From: Azolla caroliniana
Taxonomy: Eukaryota > Polypodiophyta
Direction of reading: 5' to 3'
Assembly (NCBI GenBank): GCA_043228905.1
Contig: JBHGNT010000022.1
Location: 1,612,001 to 1,676,000, forward strand
Length of the DNA stretch: 64,000 nt
Positions 51,708-60,160 of this stretch are shown here, one piece after another (position 1 is the stretch's first letter; every line of letters starts with the position of its first letter). Position numbers and translations under genes: made by a program. Under the pieces are notes generated by a model, which saw nothing but the letters and a program-made list of their open reading frames with translations, searched no databases and had not been told where the DNA came from.

Positions 51708-52154
51708 TGTCATGATATGGCAAGACTCGAACCCATGACCTTATGCTACATGGGTCAAGCTCTTACCATTAGACTATGAATTATAATTTGTAGGATATTA
51801 TTTTCATTTATGCTTTATCATAGAAAATTGATGTATATTCCAGATCTCTCTAGAACATTCTAGAAGCTTCAGGATTATTCCTAAAAACACTATAAAAGGA
51901 GGCACAAGGCATTGTTTTGAACCAAATTGGTTCAACGCTAGTCTTAAGCCTCTTAGCCGATTTGTACTTATCTTTTCACATAATATAAGAGCTGTTGTCA
52001 TCATCCTTCTCTCTCTCTCTTTCTCGCTATCTCTCTCTCTCTTCTCTTCTCACTTTCTCTCTCGGGAATCTTACGCAGTCCCGTCCTCTTAGTACTAATA
52101 ATACTGCTCTTCTTTAGTACTAATTCCATCTCTGCTTTAGTACTAGTCCTGACA
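51708..52154 (+). repeat. Gypsy-2 3' LTR (447 bp)
   Basis: TGTCATGATA to AGTCCTGACA. TATAAAA at 51891-51897 and the hairpin at 51917-51935 are unchanged from the 5' LTR, as is the tRNA-like stretch apart from one base. Confidence 0.95.
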
Positions 52155-52350
52155 CTCTTGGCATCTCCAACGCCGCTCTTACCTTCTTATTAGTGATCTT
52201 AGAGACATTGATTTCTTCCATTAGAGCTTCAGTGTGCAGGTGCGGCTCTGCTTCTGAGACTTTCAAGAATCCTTGTAAATTATTGCGAATGAGCCAGCGA
52301 CGCAAGTCATCAGATACAGTAATCGGCATATTGTCGTTGTCGATTGACAT
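52155..52350 (-). pseudogene. Gypsy-1 extra ORF in G1b, N-terminus
   Basis: Starts at ATG 52350 (MSIDNDNMPITVSDDLRRWL) and is open to the Gypsy-2 insertion. It resumes at 46478 with the residues that follow in G1a (EMPR then GGFD). It gives the best available start for this ORF. Upstream on the same strand the frame holds FPPPPQSDD. Confidence 0.8.
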
Positions 52351-52714
52351 ATCGTCGCTCTGTGGTGGCGGTGGAAAACATTGTGGGCTATGGCAGAGAA
52401 GATCAAAAAACCTATGAGCGCGAATACATTTCTACTTCTGTGGTGAAACAAACATTACAAAAATAGGTTTTAAGGAAATAATTCTTTGCATGATGCCTAG
52501 GGAATAAAAGTACTATTAATGTAAGAAATGACTAGGTGTACTATGGAGTAATAGCTAGAAATAGCAATAATGACTAATAGAAGCATGCCTCCACTACTTC
52601 TTACTTATAGCCTTCTTAAATCATTCCAATATTCCCCTTTTGACAGTTAGTTATGATTTGGCAAGAAAATTTTCTATAGTTTTTTTTTGTTGTTGTTGTT
52701 GTTACGTTACCACA
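52351..52714 (-). other. Gypsy-1 spacer in G1b
   Basis: Counterpart of 19294-19642: AT-rich, no ORF, with an extra (TTG)n run at 52686-52702. Confidence 0.5.
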
Positions 52715-53909
52715 TTACTTTTCTTCCGATTCAACCTTGAATGGATTTTCCGGCATTTCTCCATGATATGGCTTAAGCTAGAAACCATGGACCCATTTCG
52801 GCAAAATCTCACCTGATAGGGTTCCCAGTTGATACGTACCATTTTTACTATTCACGATCCAAATTGGTCATGTCCATCTATACCTAAGTTTACTTGGCAT
52901 AGCCCCATCCTGGTTTGCAAAACAAGTACCACTTTCCCAATTCCGAATTGAGTTTCGGTCTTTCGTCGGTGTCGATTTACAAATGCCTTCGTTTGCCTCT
53001 GCTTGTGCTCCAAAGCTGACATAGCTTGTATTCGGTCTTTTTCTAACAGTAATAAAGATTCCTTCCGAATTTGCTCCGATTGTAGTTCATTTAATTTCTT
53101 GGTTGCTTGTATTCGGAGTGTCGGAATCTAGAATTCGATTGGCATAACTGCCTCTAATCCGAAAGCCATTTGGAAGGGTGTTGATTTAATAGATGTTTTG
53201 TACGACGTGCGATATGCCCATAAAGCACTATGCAACTTTTGATCCCAGTTCATACGATTCTCATTTACTATCTTTTTGAGTATCGTCTGGAGGGTTTTGT
53301 TTGTCGATTCCGCCAATCCATTCGCTTGTGGATAGTAAGCCGTGCTTTTCTTATGAACCACTGCATAGTATGTAGACAATTCATGAACAAGCTTGTTAAT
53401 GAAATGTGTACCTTGATCGCTCACTAATTCTATTGGGTAGCCGAATCTACACCATATACTTTCGTACAAAAATTTTGTTGTTGAAGCTGCCGTATTATCC
53501 CTAAGAGCTTTAGCTTCTACCCACTTTGTGTAGTAGTCAATGGCAACTATAATATATCGATTGCTTGTACTTACTGTTGCCGGTTTGAATGGGCCTACAA
53601 AATCCAAACCCCATTTCTGGAAAGGTTCAAGAGATAACACAAGTTGAAACGGCATCCTGTCCTTTTCAGTCGGTTGTCCCATACGTTGGCATAAATCACA
53701 TTTCCGACAATATTCTACTACATCCTTCATCACTGTCAGCCACCATAAGCCACTGTTCCATATTTTTCTGGCTATGGTTTCTCCAGCATAGTGCCCTCCT
53801 GCAATTCCCGAAGAATGACCGATTTTTCGAATTGTCGTACTGCTCTTCTCCACATACCATCTACTCCTTTATGATACAGAGTGTCGTTCAAAAGAAAAAA
53901 ATTACGACT
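52715..53909 (-). pseudogene. Gypsy-1 G1b integrase
   Basis: The zinc finger is intact in this copy (GGHYAG and YCRKCDLC, about 53790-53690). Core: LDFVGPFKPATV, ELVSDQGTHF and NGLAESTNKTLQ, in a 241-codon open frame (53853-53128). The C-terminal part is in other frames, with the stop at 52715. No chromodomain. The 5' end is cut at B4. G1b preserves zinc ligands and a Gln codon that G1a has lost, so the damage in each is independent. Confidence 0.85.
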
Positions 53910-56639
53910 GTGGCACAAGTAGTTTGGCCATGTAAATTTCCCATGGCTTCGTGAGATGCAGATGAAGAACATTGTTTTCGGCCTGCCGAAATTTCGGGGC
54001 CGTAATGGCCAAGTCTGCGAAGCCTGTCAGATGGGAAAACAGCACCGACTTCCATTCCCCAATGAGCGTAATCATAGTCGAAGTCCGTTGGCTTTTATCC
54101 ACTCGGATGTGTGGGGACCGGCACAGAACGTCAGTCTTGGTGGAAGCCGTTACTTTGTAACCTTCATCGACGACTTCACTCGGCACACGTGGGTATGCAT
54201 GATCGCGAAGAAGAGCGAAGTCTTCGCATGTTTCCTGAAGGTGAAGAGCCTTGCGGAAAGGGAAACAAGGTGTAAGATCAAATGCCTACGGTCCGATGGC
54301 GGGAAGGAGTACTTCTCCGACCAGTTCACATGTTAGTGATGGCGGGAATTCTGAGGAAGAAGTCAATGAGGCCGAAATGCCTCCGTGCGATGAAGAAATC
54401 GGAGCTCTGAGAGAGAGTCCGATCTCATTTTAGCTAAGTGGGCCGAATGAGGGGTTGGGCCAAAATGGAAAACCTATTGAAGAGACGGTGAGTAGTGGAG
54501 ACTCAGTCGTGATGTCCCCGCATAAAGAACCGAGGAGACGGTTTACGTGCAAGGAGAAGGGCAAGAAGAAAATGCCTGAGTACGACTTCAGCAACGCCGA
54601 GTCAGTTCAGACCGAAGCTGAAATCGAGCCGATCATAAAGGAACCTTCGTGGAAGAGGTCAAAATCGGCCGAAAAGGTCGTGAAATCAGGTAATCACGAA
54701 TTACGCCGATCTACCCGCCTGAAGAACCCCGTGAAGAGATACAAGTACAATGAATACATGGCGCACCATTATGGGTACATGATGCGAGTGGCGAAAGTGT
54801 GTGAGCTGGGGAGCTACGCAAAAGCAGCGAGAGATGCGAATAGGCATGCCGCAATGGAAGAAGAGATGCGCGCTTTGACTGATAATGAGACTTGGGACCT
54901 AGTTGACGCACAGAAGGGTGTAAAGCTGATTGGATGCAAGTGGGTATATAAAGTGAAATACAACACCGACGGCTCTGTCAACCGATATAAGGCCCGCTTA
55001 GTAGCGAAAGGCTACATGCAGAAGCATGGCGTGGACTACAACGAGACCTTCGCGCCTGTCGCGAAGATGACTACCGTGCGTGTTCTACTAGTCGTAGCTA
55101 CGGCAAAGGGGTGGCACTTACATCAGATGGATGTAAAGAACGCGTTCCTGCAAGGTGATCTTGAGGAATAGGTGTACATGGTACAGCCCCCCGGATTTCT
55201 ATCCGAACAAAACACTTCGGCAATTTGCTGACTGAAGAAGTCACTCTATGGACTTAAGCAAGCCCCGCGAGCCTGGAACGCGAAGATTACGCAATAGTTG
55301 CGTAGGATGGGGTTTACGACGTCGAAATCGGACTCTTCACTCTTTGTTTGGCAAGGTCAATATGGACTGGTAAGTCTTCTCCTTTATGTTGATGATTTAG
55401 TCATCGCCGGTGCCAACCTGGACAAAATCCACCGTATAAATCCATCGCGGCATCATTTGAAATGAAGGATCTCGAAGACCTTCATTACTTCCTCGAGATC
55501 GAAGTGATCCGCACCCCCGAAGGCATATTGATCAGCCAGCATCATTACGCGTTGAATATGCTCTTCAAGTTCGGGATGGCAAACTGTAAGCCCATCTCGA
55601 CCCCTCTGGATAGAAACGCAAGCTTCGCAGAGATTCAGGAAAGGCATGCGACCCGACACAGTTTCGATAGATTGTCGGAAGCCTCATCTATTTGACGATT
55701 ACTTGGCCAGATCTTAGCTACCCAGTCGGCTTAATCAGTCAATTTATGTCACAGCCTACAACCGAACACTTTCAGTGCGCGCAAAGGATATTGCGATATG
55801 TCAACGGCACAAAAGACATGGCGTTGCTCTATCGAGCAGGCATAGCCGAATAGTTAGTCGGCTAAACAGATGCCAATTGGGCCGAAAATGCCCATGATCG
55901 TAGATCCACATCTAGATACGCATTCTCATTAGGAAGTGCGGCGATCGCATGGAGCAGCAAAAAGCAGCTGACAATGGCACTGTCGTGCATGGAGGCCGAA
56001 TATCGAGGGGCGACTGTCGCTACGTGCGAAGTCATTTGGTTGAAATCGCTATTACGAGATCTGCATGTAGAGGTGTCTGATCCGACGACGATCTATTGCG
56101 ACAACCTCAGCAATATCCACCTTGCGAAAAACCCTGTGTTCCATGCAAGGACCAAGCACATTGAACTGCATTACCATTTTGTCTATGAGCGGGTTCTTTC
56201 AGGTGAAGTCGAACTAGTGTATGTTCCGACGGATCGGCAGGTTGCTGACATCTTCACCAAGCCTCTTGGTCTCAACAAGTTGGGAGAGCTAGGAATGCGT
56301 CACCTCGACACGCCGAACTTGAGGGGAAGAAAGGAAGAACAGGAACAAGAGAGTGAAAGGAGCGGAGGTGTTCATCACAGTGGAAGTGACCGTGATGAGG
56401 AATCGTATGAAGAATTCGATTTCAAACCGGCTGAAGAAGCCGAAGAAGAGAGCAAGGGCAGCAATCGTAGGGAAGAGTTGAGGATAGCCAAATCAGGGGG
56501 ACATACAGCCAAGAAGGGCGTAAAGGCCAAGACCAAGATGTGGTCTGATGTAGTCAAAGGCCTGAAGACTGAAGACGAATTGGAGACAGCCAATACCGAT
56601 GAGAGCGGAATTGAATCGGAAGTGTTCGATTCAATCTAA
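53910..56639 (+). pseudogene. Copia-B B4 pol remnant with C-terminal extension
   Basis: GAG-pre-integrase and the first half of integrase (CEACQMGKQHRLPFPNE, HSDVWGP, SDGGKEYFSD) end at 54336. The rest of integrase is deleted and the acidic linker follows. Reverse transcriptase (54690-55690) has [15 protein letters not shown] and then TAG at 55169 where B1 has CAG, TGA at about 55229 (CGA in B1) and TAG at about 55295. RNase H runs 55690-56290. The charged tail (56290-56639) includes MWSDVVKGLKTEDELETAN and ends at 56637. Dead copy. Confidence 0.82.
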
Positions 56640-56758
56640 ATGTTTGATTCGGATATGCCGAATCAACTGATGGCCATGCGGAGAAAAGGGCAGCAAACGA
56701 CGCGCCGACACCACGACAACAAGGGAGCTAAGAAGGGTCAGATGAGCAGACAAGCCGA

Positions 56759-57184
56759 TGTCAAGATTCGAACTCTTGACATGACCATGTTATAATCGAG
56801 TGTTATGTGTTAACCACACATCTAGCATATAATCATGTATATACTTCCTCATTGTAGGTTTTAGCAAGCATCATGTGCATAATTTCTCCCTTGTATTATT
56901 TACACTTGGTACATGCATGTATACCTACTGCCTACATGCTCTATTGTATCACATGCGTGCAACAGGTATGCATGCCACTTAGTATAAATAGTTGAGTTCA
57001 CCTTGAAGGAATTCAAGGTGAACAACGCCAGTCATGGACATATCAATCTAGTATTCTCGTTTCGCCCATCTTCTCTCCTTAATCTTCATCTATATCTTTA
57101 TGCTCTTGTGTCATTCCGTCATCGCTCCATCGTAGCCTCATCATCTATGCTCCGTCTTAGTCCGCACTTGGTGTGTCCGTGACA
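56759..57184 (+). repeat. 5' LTR of small element (426 bp)
   Basis: TGTCAAGATT to CCGTGACA. TATAAATA at 56983-56990 and the perfect hairpin GTTCACCTTGAA-GGAA-TTCAAGGTGAAC at 56996-57023. Just after the LTR, GTTCACCTT at 57189-57197 is complementary to AAGGTGAAC at 57015-57023. Confidence 0.9.
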
Positions 57185-57382
57185 GTTCGTTCACCTTCCA
57201 ACTAGAAGCATCACCCGTCTCCGTCATCGCCTTTGCTTCTAGAGTTACCATCGTCACCGTACCATCATCAACATCGCTTCATTTCCTATCTTCCTCGCCA
57301 TTTCTATCTCCTAGTTTCTTCTCATCATTTTCATTGGCTTTTAGTTCTCCTCATCGTTGTCTCTATTTTTTAGTTTCTTTCT
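57185..57382 (+). other. 5' untranslated part of small element
   Basis: No ORF. It begins with the candidate self-primer site and continues as CT- and CATC-rich sequence up to the hexamer array. Confidence 0.6.

Positions 57383-57441
<59 letters not shown>
57383..57441 (+). repeat. (TGTTCG)n hexamer array
   Basis: About ten perfect units of TGTTCG. It joins directly to the larger minisatellite, whose units also end in TTCGTGTTC. Confidence 0.95.
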
Positions 57442-57970
57442 CCGGTGAGGCCTACACAAGGCCATTCACTCCCGTTGGTGTTCGTGTTCGAGTTCCCGGT
57501 GAGGGCCGCATGGTCGCTCACGCACGTTCGTGTTCGAGTTCCCGGTGAGGGCCGCATGGTCGCTCACACACGTTCGTATTCGAGTTCCCGGTGAGGGCCG
57601 CATGGTTGCTCACACCCATTCGTGTTCCTGTTCCTAGTGAGGGCCACATGGTCGCTCACTCCCGTTCGTGTTCCAATCTCCGGTGAGGACCGCACATGGT
57701 CGCTCACTCCAGTTATTTTTCATGTTCCACATCCCGGCGAGGACCGACATGGTCGCTCATGCCCATTGCGGCTCATGTTCCAATTCTCGGTGAGGACCAC
57801 ACATGGTCGCTCACTCCAACTATTGTTCGTGTTTCAGATCCCGGTGAGGACCGACATGTTCGCTCATGCCTGTTGTTTTTCATGTTCCAGTTCCCGGTGA
57901 GGACCACACATGGTCGATTACTCCCGTTTGTGTTCTTGTTCCCGGTGAAGGCCACATGGTCGCTCATTCG
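57442..57970 (+). repeat. 46/54-bp minisatellite, about 11 units
   Basis: Units start with CCCGGTGAGG and contain CATGGTCGCTCA. The start motifs lie at about 57441, 57495, 57541, 57587, 57633, 57679, 57733, 57786, 57840, 57893 and 57940, giving steps of 46 (four times), 53-54 (five times) and 47. The longer units carry an extra ACC(A/G)CA-type insert. Left units are more alike than right units. Repeated Arg/Val/Pro peptides in these frames are a by-product. Confidence 0.92.
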
Positions 57971-58388
57971 TTCGAACTCTTGACATGACCATGTTATAAT
58001 CGAGTGTTATGTGTTAACCACACATCTAATATATAATCATGTATATACTTCCTCATTGTAGGTTTTAGCAAGCATCATGTGCATAATTTCTCCCTCGTAT
58101 TATTTATACTTGGCACATGCATGTGTACCTACTGCCTACATGCCCTATTGTATCACATGCGTGTAACAAGTATGCATGCCACTTAGTATAAATAGTTGAG
58201 TTCACCTTGAAGGAATTCAAAGTGAACAACGCCAGTCATGGACATATCAATCTAGTATTCTCGTTTTGCCCATCTTCTCTCCTTAATCTTCATCTCTATC
58301 TTTATGCTCTTGTGTCATTCCGTCATCACTCCGTTGTAGCCTCATCATCTGTGCTCCGTCTTAGTCTGCATTTGGTGTGTCCGTGACA
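57971..58388 (+). repeat. 3' LTR of small element (about 418 bp, start damaged)
   Basis: Matches the 5' LTR from TTCGAACTC onward, but its first eight bases (TGTCAAGA) are replaced by minisatellite-like CTCATTCG, and no polypurine tract is visible. TATAAATA at 58187-58194. The hairpin at 58200-58227 has one mismatch. It ends CCGTGACA followed by TSD GCCGA. Confidence 0.88.
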
Positions 58389-58517
58389 GCCGACTGGATG
58401 GGTCGAGGCGCGCGAAATCGAACAGGTCGAGGAGCACGAGTGAGGCGTGAAGCCAGAAGGAACCGGAGCATAGATTCGGAGGAGCGGACGGAACCTCAAG
58501 TTGAGCTTGAGGGAGAG

Positions 58518-58874
58518 TGTTGAGACACAAGCTCAACATTCGATGTGTAATCGGGTGCATAACCCAGCGTGTAAACTGGGTGCGTAAAACCGTGCGCACA
58601 ATAGGCCGTAGTGGTGCGTAAACCGCGAGGCCGTTGGAAAGATATTCCGCATAGGAATATATTTTGGGAGTTAGTGTAGAGCTCATTTATGAGCGGTCAA
58701 GTACTGTCAGTACTTGTGTCAGCCCGATAGTCAGGGCTTGTATAAAAGGTGCTCACTGAGCACGATATATGTACAGAGCGTCATTATTTTGAAATAGAAC
58801 TGAGTTGTCTGCTCTCTCTCTGTGTTTTCTGCGTTTACCGAACTGTCTTATTTCTGAACTGTGTACTCTGCACA
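58518..58874 (+). repeat. Copia-B B4 3' LTR (right end uncertain)
   Basis: Starts TGTTGAGACA after GAGGGAGAG. Palindrome CAAGTACTG-T-CAGTACTTG at 58698-58716, TATAAAA at 58741-58747, CT run at about 58811-58822. The end is placed at CTGCACA by terminal pattern only; a full 454-bp LTR would end near 58971. Confidence 0.7.
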
Positions 58875-60160
58875 GCGATGGCGACGGTGGCGGCGAGGGG
58901 GGGGTTGTGGCGACCACCGCCCTTCGGAAAGTTGTGGTGAGCTGAGCTTCACATTCAGCTCTGCGCAATTCAGCTCCTGCTCCTGCACTCGCTTCGTTCT
59001 GCTGTGTGGTGGCTGCTGCTCCTCCGCTCTTTTGTTAACACTCTTCCCCGGAGGCCGCTGCCTCCATTGCTCTGATGCCTGCCTCCACTGCCTGCCTGAC
59101 CTTTGAGCATATTTTTCTTTAGAGTTTGGGTTTTGATCTTGTTTTGAAGAGTGTAAGAAACATAATGAGGAGGTATTTAATGAGACGAAGGTCATTTATA
59201 CCCTTTGATAAAAGGGTTTTGATTGTAATTGGACTATCAATAATATCACCCATAGTGATAGTATGAACCATACATACCATACTTGCATTCGCATTCACGA
59301 ATGGTTCATCCTAAAACTCCTCCTTCCAAACCCCCAACACACTCAATGAGTCGTAGCCTCTCAAGGTGTAGAAAAAGAAGATGATGATAAAAAATGAAAG
59401 TGGAGAGCGATTGCCCCACCCCTTTTTTTATTATGTAAGATGTCACATTTTCTTTTTATCTAAGGTGTCACACAACGATAGCCAAATATATATATATATA
59501 TATATATATATGAAAGCAGACTTATAAATAGTAGAGTAGACTTATAAATAGTAGAGTAGCTATAGATGCTTAGAGTATAGATAGCCTGATTTGTATATGC
59601 TATTCACCTAACTAACTAATGGGAAGCAGTTTTTTCTCGGAAAAAAAAGAATGAAATCTACCAACCCAAAAAACTCTTTAAGATATACAGAAATCTTCTA
59701 AACTCATTAATTGGTTTGCAACAGATTTCTGAGTTATGTATATATATATATATAGATGTCTTAGAAGATAATAATATATATATATATATATATATCAATA
59801 TGTAGTTAGAAGATGGTCTTTATCTTCTAAACATATATATATATATACTCAGGAATCTTTCGCAAACCAATTAATGCATCAATTTTGCCTCTAAGTTGAT
59901 TAATCAACGGATTCATTCATGAGTCAAGTTTCATTTCTTGCGTAAAAATTGATGATGATGTCTAGTACCTTATAATATTATATGTATACACAAAGATGTC
60001 GACTTGTAAGTTACCAATCTTAATTATGCATGTTAATTTTTTCCCCGTGGGATTAAAAAACAGATGAACATGAGATGGGAATTCAATTTCCGAGCTCTGC
60101 TATATTTACAAAATTATGGTGCCCAACCCGCCCCCTCCCAAATTCATCCTCTCAGAAATT
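58875..60160. other. Intergenic, AT-rich with microsatellites
   Basis: No retroelement coding sequence and no convincing gene. 58875-59100 is GC-rich with short ORFs on both strands of no recognisable family. (AT)n runs lie at about 59486-59511, 59738-59753, 59774-59795 and 59832-59846. GTAGAGTA-type direct repeats lie near 59528-59556. The 3' region of the host gene is at the right edge. Confidence 0.6.
59705..59876. repeat. MITE-like inverted repeat around (TA)n
   Basis: CATTAATTGGTTTGCAACAG (59705-59724) and its continuation to TGAGT are matched as an inverted repeat by 59845-59876, with a few mismatches. Between the arms lie (TA)n runs and a second pair of TTAGAAGAT / ATCTTCTAA arms (59761-59771, 59822-59830). 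It could fold into one long hairpin. Confidence 0.65.

Larger units (their letters stand above)
46479..52154 (+). mobile_element. Gypsy-2, full-length chromovirus nested in Gypsy-1
   Basis: A 5,676-bp Ty3/gypsy element with both LTRs, gag, pol and a C-terminal chromodomain, inserted in the extra ORF of G1b in the opposite orientation. TSD CTCTT lies at 46474-46478 and 52155-52159. The LTRs show about 10 substitutions over 447 bp plus a microsatellite length change. No tRNA primer site is visible; the sequence after the 5' LTR is complementary to a hairpin arm inside the LTR. Pol resembles Tcn1/Tf1/sushi-type chromoviruses. Coding damage is limited to three stops and a frameshift. Confidence 0.95.
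43657..53909 (-). mobile_element. Gypsy-1 copy G1b, split by Gypsy-2
   Basis: Minus-strand sister of G1a. From right to left: integrase (53909-52715), spacer, extra ORF (52350-44102, interrupted by Gypsy-2 at 46479-52154) and 3' LTR (44049-43657). The extra ORF frame continues across Gypsy-2 once one CTCTT is removed. Everything 5' of the integrase is lost at the junction with Copia-B B4 (about 53909). Confidence 0.87.
56759..58388 (+). mobile_element. Small non-autonomous LTR element with minisatellite interior
   Basis: Two similar about 420-bp LTRs flank about 790 bp with no coding capacity. TSD GCCGA at 56754-56758 and 58389-58393. The LTR plan matches Gypsy-2: TGTCA start, antisense tRNA-like beginning, TATA box followed by a hairpin whose 3' arm pairs with the sequence after the LTR, the word AACGCCAGTC, and a TGACA end. 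It was probably mobilised by a Gypsy-2-like chromovirus. The LTRs differ at about 18 sites in 418, mostly transitions. Confidence 0.88.
53910..58874 (+). mobile_element. Copia-B copy B4, 5' truncated, split by a small LTR element
   Basis: Starts in GAG-pre-integrase at GTGGCACAAG, joined to G1b, and ends in a 3' LTR that starts at 58518. A 1,630-bp non-autonomous LTR element inserted at 56759 in the 3' part. The flanks GACAAGCCGA and GCCGACTGG join to match B1 at about 8643-8660. The right end is approximate. Confidence 0.8.

Noticed and set aside
57441-57970. CRISPR-like array of regularly spaced repeats
   Set aside because: Plant nuclear context, and the repeats are contiguous with no unique spacers. 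It is a minisatellite inside an LTR element.
57334-57983. ORFs with VFVFVF and VRVRVP repeats
   Set aside because: They are translations of the hexamer and minisatellite arrays. Every frame is open because the repeat lacks stops, not because of coding.
58848-59195. Short ORFs on both strands (115 codons minus, 81 codons plus)
   Set aside because: No recognisable domain, low-complexity composition, and overlapping each other. Possibly leftover LTR or leader sequence.
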